Assembly: GCF_024124375.1 (NCBI RefSeq)
Contig: NZ_JAMXRZ010000040.1
Coordinates: 1-33,029 of the forward strand
Length of the DNA: 33,029 bases
From: Klenkia sp. PcliD-1-E
GTDB lineage: Bacteria; Actinomycetota; Actinomycetes; Mycobacteriales; Geodermatophilaceae
Direction: 5' to 3'
Below are positions 1-7,955 of the stretch, piece by piece; within the stretch, counting starts at the first letter, position 1, and each line of letters begins with the position of its first letter. A program made the position numbers and the translations under genes. The notes beneath the pieces are model-generated. The model made no database searches, was not told the DNA's origin, and worked only from the letters and a program-made list of their open reading frames with translations.

Positions 1-1811
1 GGTTCGCCGCCGCCTCGTCCGCCCGCGACGTGCGGGTGCTGCCCGCCGGGCCCGCGGCCACCCGGCTGTGGCAGATCCGCGCCGACGGCGCGGGCCTGGC
101 CGGGCGCACCCCCGCCGGCACCCAGGCCTGGCCCGGGTGGGAGGACTCCGCGGTGCCGCCCGAGCGGCTGGGGGACTACCTGCGTGGGCTCGAGGCGCTG
201 ATGGCCGACGAGGACGTCACCGGGCTGGCCTACGGCCACTTCGGCGACGGCTGCGTGCACGTGCGCATCGACTTCCCGCTGCAGCACGGCGGTGCCCCGA
301 TGCGCCGCTTCCTCGAGCGGGCGGCCGAGCTGGCCACCGCGCACGGCGGGTCGCTGTCCGGGGAGCACGGCGACGGCCGCGCCCGCTCGGAGCTGCTGCA
401 CACCATGTACTCACCCGCCGCGCTGGCCGCCATGGCCCGGTTCAAGGGCCTGCTGGACCCGGCCGACCGGATGAACCCCGGCGTCGTCGTCCGGCCCGCC
501 CCCCTGGACGCCGACCTGCGGCGCCCCCGCGCCCTGCCGGTGGTGGCCGCCGACGGGTTCGCCTTCGCCGCCGACGACGGCGACGTCACCGCCGCGCTGC
601 ACCGCTGCACCGGCGTCGGCGCCTGCCGGGCCGACCTGCGCGGGCAGGGCGCGGTCATGTGCCCCTCCTACCTGGCCACCCGCGAGGAGCAGGACTCCAC
701 CCGCGGCCGGGCCCGGGCGCTGCAGGAGATGCTCGCCGGCGGGGTCGACGGCGGCTGGGCCGCACCCGAGGTGCACGAGGCGCTGGACCTCTGCCTGGGC
801 TGCAAGGCGTGCGCCAGCGACTGCCCCACCGGCACCGACATGGCCACCTACAAGGCCGAGGTGCTGCACCGCACCTACGCCGGCGGGGTCCGGCCGCGCA
901 CCCACTACACCTTCGGCCGGCTGCCTCAGTGGTTGCGGCTGGCCGCCCCGCTCGCCGTCCCGGCCCGGCTGGCCGCCCGGGTCGGCCCGCTGCGGCGGGC
1001 GGCGCTGCGGGCGATGGGCGCCGACCCCCGGCGGTCGCTGCCCGCACTGCCACTGGCGCCGTTCCGGTGGACCCGTACTGCCCGCGCCCGCCGCACGGCC
1101 ACCGGCACGGGGACGCCGGTGCTGCTGTGGGTGGACTCCTTCTCCGACTCCCTGGAACCCGCGGTCGCCCACGACGCCGTCCGGGTGCTCGAGGCGGCCG
1201 GCTGCGACGTGGTGGTGGCCGAGCCGGGCGCCTGCTGCGGGCTCACGCTGGTCACCACCGGCCAGCTGACCGCCGCCCGGGCCCGGATGCGGCGCACCCT
1301 CGCCGTCCTGGAGCCGCACGTGCGGGCCGGGCGCACCGTCGTCGGGCTGGAGCCCAGCTGCACCGCGACCCTGCGCTCGGACGTCGTCGAGCTGCTGCCC
1401 GACGACCCGCGGGCCGCCGCGGTGGCCGGCGCCGTCCGCACCGTCGCCGAGCTGCTGACCGAGCTGGACTGGACCCCGCCGTCCGCGCCCGGGGAGCAGC
1501 TGCTCGTGCAGCCGCACTGCCACCACCACGCGGTGCTGGGCTTCGCCGCCGACCGGGCGCTGCTGGACCGGATGGGGGACGACGTCGTGGAGTCGGTGGG
1601 CTGCTGCGGGTTGGCCGGCAGCTTCGGGATGGAGCAGGGCCACCACGACGTGTCGGTGGCCATCGCCCGCGACGGCGTCCTGGCCCGCGCGGCCGAGCAC
1701 CCCGACCGGGTGCTGCTGGCCGACGGGTTCTCCTGCCGCACCCAGGTGCGCGACCTGGCCGGGTTACCGGCCCGGCACCTGGTGCAGCTGCTGGCCGACC
1801 GGTTGCGCTGA
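1..1811 (+). CDS. FAD-linked oxidase / 4Fe-4S (GlcD-GlpC/YdiJ-like) fusion protein, 5' truncated
   Basis: The reading frame is open from the left edge, so the N-terminal FAD-binding domain lies outside the window. The visible part starts in the FAD-oxidase C-terminal domain (GHFGDGCVH and GEHGDGRARSELL motifs). A ferredoxin-like region follows, with two cysteine clusters (CTGVGAC...MCPSY and CLGCKACASDCP) suited to two 4Fe-4S clusters. Two CCG-type motifs (GACCGL and CCGLAGSFG) of the GlpC/HdrB kind lie near the C-terminus. Proteins with this order, such as YdiJ, are about 950-1000 residues and oxidise 2-hydroxy acids such as D-lactate or D-2-hydroxyglutarate, passing electrons through Fe-S clusters to the respiratory chain. 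The substrate here cannot be told. It ends 2 nt from the stop of the convergent channel gene. The ATG/GTG codons near 30 are internal, not the start. Confidence 0.88.
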   Translation, partial: FAAASSARDVRVLPAGPAATRLWQIRADGAGLAGRTPAGTQAWPGWEDSAVPPERLGDYLRGLEALMADEDVTGLAYGHFGDGCVHVRIDFPLQHGGAPMRRFLERAAELATAHGGSLSGEHGDGRARSELLHTMYSPAALAAMARFKGLLDPADRMNPGVVVRPAPLDADLRRPRALPVVAADGFAFAADDGDVTAALHRCTGVGACRADLRGQGAVMCPSYLATREEQDSTRGRARALQEMLAGGVDGGWAAPEVHEALDLCLGCKACASDCPTGTDMATYKAEVLHRTYAGGVRPRTHYTFGRLPQWLRLAAPLAVPARLAARVGPLRRAALRAMGADPRRSLPALPLAPFRWTRTARARRTATGTGTPVLLWVDSFSDSLEPAVAHDAVRVLEAAGCDVVVAEPGACCGLTLVTTGQLTAARARMRRTLAVLEPHVRAGRTVVGLEPSCTATLRSDVVELLPDDPRAAAVAGAVRTVAELLTELDWTPPSAPGEQLLVQPHCHHHAVLGFAADRALLDRMGDDVVESVGCCGLAGSFGMEQGHHDVSVAIARDGVLARAAEHPDRVLLADGFSCRTQVRDLAGLPARHLVQLLADRLR

Positions 1812-1813
1812 CC

Positions 1814-2821
1814 TCAGCCGTTGGAGCGGACGACGACCAGCACGTCCTCGCTCTGCAGCGTGCCGATCGCCGGGTCGTCGAAGCGCAGCGTGCGCCCGCC
1901 CCGGGTCACCGACAGCACCACGTCGCGCAGCTGGCGGGCACCCATGCCGACCTCGGCGCTGGTCACCGCGCGCTGGGCCAGGTCCAGGCCGTGCCCGGCG
2001 GTGAGCAGGTCCTCGACCGCGGCGACCACGCGCGGGGCATCGGTGGCCAGGCCCAGCAGCCGGCCGGAGGTGGAGGAGGAGGTGATGACCGAGTCGGCGC
2101 CGGACTGCCGCAGCAGGCTGGCGTTCTCCTCCTCGCGCACCGACGCGGTGATCGGCACGGTGGGCGAGAGCTGGCGCACGGTGAGGGTGATGAGGACGGC
2201 GGTGTCGTCGCGGTTGGCCGCCACCACCACGGCGCGGGCCTTCTCGATCGACGTCCGGCGCAGCACGTCGGCACGGCCGGCGTCGCCGACGATGCCGGTC
2301 AGGCCGACCGAGTTGGCCTCGTCGATCGCCGCCGGGCTGGGGTCGACGACGACGATGTGCTCCTTGTCGGTGCCGGCGGCGATCAGGGCGCGGATGGCGC
2401 TGCGGCCCTTGGTGCCGTAGCCGCACACGACGACGTGCTGGCGCACGGAGGACCTCCAACGACGGACCCGGAACTCCTCGCGGGAGCGCGCGGTCAGCGC
2501 CTCCAGCGTGGTCCCGATGAGGATGAGCAGGAAGAGCACGCGCAGCGGCGTGATGAACAGGATGTTGACCAGCCGGGCGCTGGGCGTCACGGGCACGATG
2601 TCGCCGTAGCCGGTGGTCGAGAGGCTGACCGTGGCGTAGTAGGTCGCGTCCAGCAGCGACAGCTCGCCGCCGTTGTTGTCCCGGTAGCCGTTGCGGTCGA
2701 AGTACACGATGAGCACGGTGGTGACCAGGACGACCGTCGCGATGACGACCCGCTTGTAGACCTGGCGGACCGGGGACTGCTCGGTGTGCGCGAGCTGCAC
2801 ACCGCCGTGGTCGCTCAGCAT
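1814..2821 (-). CDS. Two-TM potassium channel with RCK (TrkA-N/TrkA-C) domain
   Basis: 335 residues. TM1 is at about 24-41. A pore loop carries the K+ selectivity filter TTGYGD at 69-74, and TM2 is at about 85-105. A cytoplasmic RCK domain with the nucleotide-binding signature CGYGTKGR (133-140) follows, then a TrkA-C-like domain to the end. This is the Kch/MthK layout: a tetrameric inner-membrane channel gated by a ligand on the RCK ring. Which ligand (NAD(H), Ca2+ or other) cannot be read from sequence. The ATG at 2819-2821 has no clear Shine-Dalgarno; a -10-like TACTGT lies at 2840-2845. The gene runs codirectionally 68 nt behind the acyl-CoA ligase and converges on the oxidoreductase, so it may be a separate unit. 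Confidence 0.9.
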   Translation of the reverse strand: MLSDHGGVQLAHTEQSPVRQVYKRVVIATVVLVTTVLIVYFDRNGYRDNNGGELSLLDATYYATVSLSTTGYGDIVPVTPSARLVNILFITPLRVLFLLILIGTTLEALTARSREEFRVRRWRSSVRQHVVVCGYGTKGRSAIRALIAAGTDKEHIVVVDPSPAAIDEANSVGLTGIVGDAGRADVLRRTSIEKARAVVVAANRDDTAVLITLTVRQLSPTVPITASVREEENASLLRQSGADSVITSSSTSGRLLGLATDAPRVVAAVEDLLTAGHGLDLAQRAVTSAEVGMGARQLRDVVLSVTRGGRTLRFDDPAIGTLQSEDVLVVVRSNG

Positions 2822-2889
2822 GCGGGGATCACGGCAGGCACAGTACGCAGCCGCAGGTCAGCGGACGGGTCGGACACCCCCCGTGCGGG

Positions 2890-4596
2890 TCAGCCCGCCG
2901 CGGCCCGCTCCCGGTCGGCGAGCACCCGCTTGAGCACCTTGCCCGCGGGGGAGACCGGGATGGCGTCGGTGAACACCACGGCGCGCACCCGCTTGTACGG
3001 CGTCACCCGGTCGTTGACCGCGGCCATGACCGACTCCTCGGTGAGCGCGGCACCGGCCGCGTCGTCCCGGCGCACCACGTAGGCGACCGGCAGCTCCCCG
3101 GCGACGGGGTCCGGACGGCCGACCACCGCGACGCCGGCCACGCCCGGGACGCCGACCAGGATCTCCTCGAGCTCGCGGGGGAACACGTTGTAGCCCTTGT
3201 GCAGCAGCATGTCCTTGGTCCGGTCGACCACGGCCAGGTAGCCGTCCTCGTCGAGCACCCCGACGTCCCCGGAGTGGAACCACCCCTCGGCGTCGATCGC
3301 CTGCGCGGTGGCCCCGGGCCGGCCGGCGTAGCCGCGCATCACCTGCGGTCCGCGGATGCACACCTCGCCGCGCTCGCCCACCGGCAGCTCCTCGCCGGTG
3401 TCCAGCGCCCGGATGCTGATCTCGGTGTCGGGCACCGGCAGGCCCACCGTGCCGGCCTTGCGCACCGCCGACCGGGCGACCGGGTTGCCGGTGGCCTGCA
3501 TGGTCACCTCGGTCAGCCCGTAGCCCTCGCCGATGACGGCGTCCGGGAAGAGCGCGCGCAGCCGCTCGATGAGGGGGACGGCGAGCGGCGCGGCGCCGCT
3601 GGACAGCCCGCGCACGGTGGACAGGTCGGCGTCGGCGATGCCGGGCACCTGCAGCAGCGCGGCGAACACCGGCGGGGCGCCGCCGATCGCGGTGACCCGG
3701 TAGGCCTCGGCGTCCCGGACGTAGGCGACCGGGTCGAACCGGTCGTGGATGACCACCGTCGCGCCGCTGACCACCTGGCCGTTGAGGTAGCCGATCACGC
3801 CCATGGCGTGGAACCACGGCGTCAGGTTGATGGCGACCCCGGTGCCCAGCCGGGTCGGGTACTCCTCCGGGTCGCCGACCTGCTCGATGGTGACGTCGCC
3901 CTCGGCGTCCCGGGCGGGGAGCGACCCCGACGCCCAGCAGCCGGACTGCAGCACGTTGGTGACCACCTGCCGGTGCGGCAGCTCCACGCCCTTGCTCACC
4001 CCGGTCGTGCCGCCGGTGTAGGCCAGGTGGGCCAGGGCGGTGGCCGGGTCGAGGACCGCGTCGCGGTGCGCGTCGGCGGGGTCGGCGTCCAGCAGGTCGG
4101 CCAGGTCGACCGCGCCGTCGAGCAGCTCGACCGGGGCGTGCGGGTCGGCGATCTGGGCCGGGCCGGTGACGACGACGGTGCGCACCGCGGTGTCGGAGAG
4201 CGCGGCCCGGACCACCGGCAGGCATGCCTCCCAGGTGACGAGCACCCGGGCGCCCGAGTCGGCGAGCTGGTGGGCCAGCTCGGTCGGGGTCAGCAGCGGG
4301 TTGGTGGGGGAGAAGGTCGCCCCGGCCAGCAGGACGCCGTAGTAGACCGGCGGGTACTGCAGGCAGTTGGGCAGGTGCACCGCGACGACGTCCCCGGGGC
4401 CCACCCCGCGCTCGGCCAGCCCGGCGGCCACGGCGTGCGCCCGCCGACCCAGCTCGGTGAAGGACAGCTGCGCGCCGTGGTGCACGAACGCCGTCCGGTC
4501 GCCCCACCGGCGGACCGCTGCGCGCAGCAGCGAGCCGACGGGGGCGGTCGGGTAGTCGAGGCTGCGGGGGACGCCGGCGGGCCACAGGTCGCTCAC
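2890..4596 (-). CDS. AMP-dependent acyl-CoA ligase (FadD-type)
   Basis: 568 residues from GTG 4594-4596. The frame stays open further upstream to 4791, but that stretch overlaps the divergent transporter and has no ligase character, while the GTG start gives the usual family length. Adenylate-forming motifs appear in order: the P-loop YTGGTTGVSKG, GYGLTE, WFHSGDVG, DRTKDMLLHKGYNVFPRELE, and the C-terminal catalytic Lys in GKVLKRVL. The reaction would be carboxylate + ATP + CoA to acyl-CoA + AMP + PPi in the cytoplasm. The substrate is unknown; medium/long-chain or aryl acids are possible. A GGAG sits 12 nt before the start. None of the operator palindromes found near the other acyl-CoA genes is seen here, so it is probably not in the same regulon. 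Confidence 0.86.
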   Translation of the reverse strand: MSDLWPAGVPRSLDYPTAPVGSLLRAAVRRWGDRTAFVHHGAQLSFTELGRRAHAVAAGLAERGVGPGDVVAVHLPNCLQYPPVYYGVLLAGATFSPTNPLLTPTELAHQLADSGARVLVTWEACLPVVRAALSDTAVRTVVVTGPAQIADPHAPVELLDGAVDLADLLDADPADAHRDAVLDPATALAHLAYTGGTTGVSKGVELPHRQVVTNVLQSGCWASGSLPARDAEGDVTIEQVGDPEEYPTRLGTGVAINLTPWFHAMGVIGYLNGQVVSGATVVIHDRFDPVAYVRDAEAYRVTAIGGAPPVFAALLQVPGIADADLSTVRGLSSGAAPLAVPLIERLRALFPDAVIGEGYGLTEVTMQATGNPVARSAVRKAGTVGLPVPDTEISIRALDTGEELPVGERGEVCIRGPQVMRGYAGRPGATAQAIDAEGWFHSGDVGVLDEDGYLAVVDRTKDMLLHKGYNVFPRELEEILVGVPGVAGVAVVGRPDPVAGELPVAYVVRRDDAAGAALTEESVMAAVNDRVTPYKRVRAVVFTDAIPVSPAGKVLKRVLADRERAAAG

Positions 4597-4714
4597 CCGG
4601 CCAGCGTGCTCCACATCACACGCGTCGTCGACACCGGGGTCCCCGGGTCGCCGAACGCGCAGACCAGGCGCACGATCCTGGTGGTTGAGAGTTGCAACGA
4701 GAGGGACACGCACG

Positions 4715-6076
4715 ATGACCAGCACCCAGGCCAGCACCGCCCACCGGCGGGCGGTCACCAAGGCGGCCGCGCTCACCGCGGTCGGCGGCATCCTCTTCGG
4801 CTACGACACCGGTGTGATCGGCGGCGTGCTGCCGAACATCAGCGACGACTTCACCCTGGACACCCCGTTCCTGCAGGGCACCGTGGTGTCGATCCTGCTG
4901 GTCGGCGCCGCGGTCGGGGCGCTGGTCGCCGGGCGGGTGGCCGACACCCTCGGTCGCCGACGGGCCATCATCGCGACCTCGCTGGTCTTCGTCGTCGGCC
5001 TGCTGCTGTCGATCGTCGCGCCGGCCTTCTGGGTGCTGCTGGTGTCGCGGTTCCTCATCGGCGTCGGGGTGGGGTCGGCGTCCTTCGTCGTCCCGGTCTA
5101 CATCGGCGAGATCGCCCCGCCCGAGCGGCGCGGCGCCCTGGTCAGCCTCAACCAGCTGTCGGTGACCATCGGCATCCTGGTCTCCCAGCTCGTGGCCTAC
5201 TTCCTCGCCGGCAGCGGCGACTGGCGGATCAGCGTCGGGCTCGCACTGCTGCCCGCCGTCGTCCTCGGCCTCGGGATGATCCGCGAGCCCGAGAGCCCCG
5301 CCTGGCTGGTCCGGCAGGGGCGCGACGACGAGGCCCGCGAGGTGCTGCGCACGCTGCGCGACTCCGAGGACGTGATCTCCGAGGAGATCGACGACATCCG
5401 CGGCACCGCCACCGAGGAGGAGAAGGGCGCCAAGCGCTCGCTGCTGGCGCCCAAGCTGCGCCCGGCGCTGCTGCTCGGCGTGACCCTGGCGATCGTCCAG
5501 CAGATCACCGGCGTGAACACCGTCATCTACTTCGCGCCCACCGTGCTGGAGAACGCCGGCCTCGGGTCGCAGGCCGCGCTGCTGGCCCTGCTCGTCGTCG
5601 GCCTGACCAACGTGGTCATGACGATCGTGGCGATCAAGGTGATCGACCGGGTCGGCCGTCGCGCCCTGCTCATCTGGGGCATGAGCGGCATGGTGCTGGG
5701 CCTGGCCGGCCTGGCGATCGCGTTCCTGTTCGACATCGCCGGGGCCGGCGCCATCGTCACCACCGTGGTGCTGGCCTTCTACGTCGGCTCCTTCGCGGTC
5801 AGCCTGGGCCCGGTGGTCTGGCTGCTGATCAGCGAGATCTTCCCGCTGGCGGTGCGCGGCCGGGCGTCCTCGGTGGCCACCATGGCCAACTGGGTCGCCA
5901 ACTTCGTGGTCGCGGTCAGCTACCTGTCGATCATCGCGGCGATCGGGGAGACCGCGACCTTCGGCCTCTACGCGGTCATCACGGTGCTGTCGCTGGTCTA
6001 CGTGGTCAAGGCGGTACCGGAGACCAAGAACCGCAGCCTGGCCGACATCGAGCGGGAGCTCGCGCCGGCGTCCTGA
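4715..6076 (+). CDS. Sugar-porter family MFS transporter
   Basis: 453 residues with about 12 hydrophobic segments. Sugar-porter signatures are clear: GRVADTLGRRRA between TM2 and TM3, PESPAWL before the central loop, QQITGVNTVIYFAPT in TM7, and PETKNRSL at the C-terminus. The family imports hexoses, pentoses or polyols, mostly by H+ symport. The hydrophilic stretch at about 205-250 is the usual central cytoplasmic loop. The ATG at 4715 is preceded by GAGAGGGA at a good distance; the in-frame TTG at 4685 is rejected. The gene is divergent from the acyl-CoA ligase with about 118 nt between starts. Its stop codon touches the operator-like palindrome of the next gene. The sugar cannot be assigned. 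Confidence 0.9.
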   Translation: MTSTQASTAHRRAVTKAAALTAVGGILFGYDTGVIGGVLPNISDDFTLDTPFLQGTVVSILLVGAAVGALVAGRVADTLGRRRAIIATSLVFVVGLLLSIVAPAFWVLLVSRFLIGVGVGSASFVVPVYIGEIAPPERRGALVSLNQLSVTIGILVSQLVAYFLAGSGDWRISVGLALLPAVVLGLGMIREPESPAWLVRQGRDDEAREVLRTLRDSEDVISEEIDDIRGTATEEEKGAKRSLLAPKLRPALLLGVTLAIVQQITGVNTVIYFAPTVLENAGLGSQAALLALLVVGLTNVVMTIVAIKVIDRVGRRALLIWGMSGMVLGLAGLAIAFLFDIAGAGAIVTTVVLAFYVGSFAVSLGPVVWLLISEIFPLAVRGRASSVATMANWVANFVVAVSYLSIIAAIGETATFGLYAVITVLSLVYVVKAVPETKNRSLADIERELAPAS

Positions 6077-6094
6077 CGGTCAGGGTTGACTGCC
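6077..6094. promoter_or_regulatory. TetR-type operator, site 1 (echA promoter)
   Basis: An 18-nt site CGGTCAGGGTTGACTGCC whose core GTCA-N4-TGAC is a dyad. It starts at the last base of the transporter stop codon and lies 28 nt before the hydratase ATG. The embedded TTGACT (6086-6091) is positioned as a -35 box, so a bound repressor would block the promoter. It matches sites at 9553-9570 and 10964-10981 (the core is inverted relative to site 2), the latter next to the TetR gene. Confidence 0.65.
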
Positions 6095-6121
6095 CGGCCC
6101 CCACCTGGCAGACATGCCCCC

Positions 6122-6886
6122 ATGACGGACACGGTGCTCGCCGAGGTGGCCGACGGGGTCGGCACCATCACGCTCAACCGCCCCGAGGCCAAGAACGCGG
6201 TCGACCTGGCGACGACGGAGGCCCTGGCCGCCGCGGTCGACGACTTCGACGCCCGGGACGACGTGTCGGTCATCGTGCTCACCGGCGCGGGCGGGGTGTT
6301 CTGCGCCGGCATGGACCTCAAGGCCTTCGCCCGGGGTGAGCGCCCGTCGCTGCCCGGGCGGGGGTTCGCCGGGCTGACCGAGGCGCCGCCGGCCAAGCCA
6401 CTGATCGCCGCGGTCGAGGGGTGGGCGCTGGCCGGTGGGTTCGAGCTGGTGCTCTCCTGCGACCTCGTCGTCGCCTCCCGCGAGGCCCGCTTCGGCATCC
6501 CCGAGGTCAAGCGCTCGCTGGTGGCGGCGGGCGGCGGGGTGCTGCGGCTGCCCAAGACGCTGCCCTACCAGCGGGCCATGGAGCTGGCGCTGACCGGTGA
6601 CCCGATGACGGCCGAGGAGGCGCACCGGTTCGGCCTGGTCAACGCCCTCACCGAGCCCGGCGGTGCGCTGGCCGGGGCGCGCGAGCTGGCGGGGCGGATC
6701 GCGGTCAACGGACCCCTGGCGCTGCGGGCGACCAAGCAGCTGGTGGCCGGCGCCGTTCGGTGGACCGACCGCGACCTGCTCGACCACCAGGCGACGCTGA
6801 CCCAGTCGGTGTTCGCCTCCGCCGACGCGCAGGAGGGCGCCCGCGCCTTCGCCGAGAAGCGCGCCCCCGTCTGGCGGGGCGAGTAG
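6122..6886 (+). CDS. Enoyl-CoA hydratase/isomerase (crotonase family)
   Basis: 254 residues. The crotonase fold is recognised by the first oxyanion segment (GAGGVFCAGMDLKAF) and the second (GWALAGGFELVLSCDLVVAS). A glutamate in FGIPEVKRSLVAAGGG sits where crotonases carry a catalytic acid. The expected reaction is hydration of trans-2-enoyl-CoA to 3-hydroxyacyl-CoA, but crotonases also isomerise or hydrolyse, so the exact reaction is open. ATG 6122 fits the family start. There is no good Shine-Dalgarno, and with a -35 at 6086-6091 transcription would begin almost at the ATG, suggesting a leaderless message. It is monocistronic, ends at a strong hairpin (6902-6960), and is likely controlled by the TetR encoded at 10344-10943. 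Confidence 0.88.
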   Translation: MTDTVLAEVADGVGTITLNRPEAKNAVDLATTEALAAAVDDFDARDDVSVIVLTGAGGVFCAGMDLKAFARGERPSLPGRGFAGLTEAPPAKPLIAAVEGWALAGGFELVLSCDLVVASREARFGIPEVKRSLVAAGGGVLRLPKTLPYQRAMELALTGDPMTAEEAHRFGLVNALTEPGGALAGARELAGRIAVNGPLALRATKQLVAGAVRWTDRDLLDHQATLTQSVFASADAQEGARAFAEKRAPVWRGE

Positions 6887-6901
6887 CCCGGTCCCGCTGG
6901 G

Positions 6902-6960
6902 GCGAGTGGCACGTCAGCGGGCGAGGAGAGGCGCCTGACGCCCGCTGCTGTGCCACTCGC
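6902..6960. repeat. 59-nt hairpin repeat, copy 1
   Basis: A palindrome with an 11-bp outer stem (GCGAGTGGCAC with GTGCCACTCGC), a 2-nt internal mismatch, a 9-bp inner stem (CAGCGGGCG with CGCCCGCTG) and a 15-nt loop beginning AGGAG. It sits between convergent genes, 15 nt after the hydratase stop and 9 nt from the end of the DUF559 gene, so it may act as a bidirectional terminator or mRNA 3'-end protector. A second copy with identical stem arms and a different loop lies at 7893-7951. There is no T-tract. Confidence 0.85.
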
Positions 6961-6969
6961 GGCGCTGGT

Positions 6970-7839
6970 TCAGGCGGCGAGCGCGGCGGCGATGCGGGCC
7001 ACGAGCTCGACCGGGTGGTGGAGGTCGGCCGCCGTCACGAACAGCACCCGCCAGCCCGCCGCCTGCAGCGCCTCGATCCGACGGCGATCGGCTGCGACCT
7101 GCGTGGTGTGCCACTTCCCCTCGTACTCCAGGGCCAGCTTGCGCTCCGGCCACGCGAAGTCCGTCCGCGCGACGAACCTCCCGTCGTGCCGGACGGTGAA
7201 CTGCGCTGTCGGGGGTGGCAGCGACGACCCGAGCAGGACGAGCCGCAGCCGCGTCTCCTGCGGGGAGCCGGCCAACCCGTCGGCGGCCGCGACCGCGCGG
7301 CGGACCTGCGCGGATCCGCGCCCGACCGCACGACCAGCGGCGTCCCGGAGCTCGTGCAGGCTGAACCAGCCCGTATCGACCGCGCGGTCCAGCAGCACGA
7401 CCGCCTCGACGTGGGGCAGGACCGCGGCCAGGTCGACGGCGGTGCACAGCCGCCGGGTGATGAGCACCCCGCGGTGCCTCGTGCAGCTGCCCGGAGGCAG
7501 GGTGCGGCGACGGACGCGGACGCCGGCCACCCGGCTGCGCCCGACGGTGACGCCGGCGGTCAGCTCGACCGGGTCCGTCGGACCGGCCAGGTCGTCCATG
7601 CCCCACAGGACGGCCGCGCTGCGACCGCTGACCACCGAGCCAGGGACGAGGACGCTCGCGGCCGCCCGGGCGAGCAGGGCGTGGTCCACCTCGATCCCGG
7701 CCGGGGCGAAGACGTCGGGGAACAGGCGCTGCCACGCCGGGCCACGGACGTCGTCCCGGGTCAGCAGTCCTCGTGCCACCGCCCAGCTGCCCCGGAAGAA
7801 CCGCCGCTCGAGCTCGGGCGGACGACGCGGCGCGATCAC
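6970..7839 (-). CDS. DUF559 endonuclease-like protein with AbiEi-like N-terminus
   Basis: 289 residues from GTG 7837-7839. The C-terminal part (about 215-289) has the DUF559/Vsr-like PD-(D/E)XK pattern: Asp227 in the DFAWPE strand, then LALEYEGKWH (Glu238, Glu240, Lys242) and a following DRRR...GWRVLFVTAADL segment. The N-terminal half (RGLLTRDDVRGPAWQRLFPDVF; GSVVSGRSAAVLWG) resembles the helical region of actinobacterial proteins annotated as AbiEi-like type IV antitoxin domains. These proteins are common and often solitary in Actinobacteria, and their role is not established. No partner toxin or methylase adjoins it. The gene is bracketed by two hairpin repeats and interrupts an otherwise metabolic cluster, which suggests insertion. 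An upstream extension of this frame through the ligase gene is a shadow. Confidence 0.72.
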   Translation of the reverse strand: MIAPRRPPELERRFFRGSWAVARGLLTRDDVRGPAWQRLFPDVFAPAGIEVDHALLARAAASVLVPGSVVSGRSAAVLWGMDDLAGPTDPVELTAGVTVGRSRVAGVRVRRRTLPPGSCTRHRGVLITRRLCTAVDLAAVLPHVEAVVLLDRAVDTGWFSLHELRDAAGRAVGRGSAQVRRAVAAADGLAGSPQETRLRLVLLGSSLPPPTAQFTVRHDGRFVARTDFAWPERKLALEYEGKWHTTQVAADRRRIEALQAAGWRVLFVTAADLHHPVELVARIAAALAA

Positions 7840-7892
7840 GGGTGCAGCCTGCCCCGCAGGGAGCCGCCGTGTGCGCGCCTGTGGACAGGCGG

Positions 7893-7951
7893 GCGAGTGG
7901 CACGTCAGCGGGCGAGGAGCTGGTGACGACGCCCGCTGGGGTGCCACTCGC
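7893..7951. repeat. 59-nt hairpin repeat, copy 2
   Basis: Same architecture and length as 6902-6960: both stem arms are identical (11 + 9 bp), the internal mismatch is at the same place, and the 15-nt loop again begins AGGAG but then diverges. About 50 of 59 positions agree. It lies 4 nt beyond the stop codon of the minus-strand acyl-CoA ligase (7956) and upstream of the DUF559 gene, fitting a 3'-end hairpin for the ligase transcript. Confidence 0.85.
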
Positions 7952-7955
7952 GGGG

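Noticed and set aside
68-3082. Very long open frame (over 1000 codons) on the plus strand
   Set aside because: It overlaps the oxidoreductase and channel genes in another frame and is Arg/Pro/Ala-rich without any domain; a typical high-GC shadow frame.
4691-4698. GTTGCAAC palindrome before the transporter gene
   Set aside because: Only 8 bp, with no second copy or adjacent regulator; too weak to call an operator.
4685-4714. TTG start ten codons before the transporter ATG
   Set aside because: The added residues have no family match and would cover the Shine-Dalgarno that serves ATG 4715.
3199-6339. Long plus-strand open frame over the ligase and transporter
   Set aside because: Low-complexity composition, antisense to the well-supported ligase and out of frame with the transporter.
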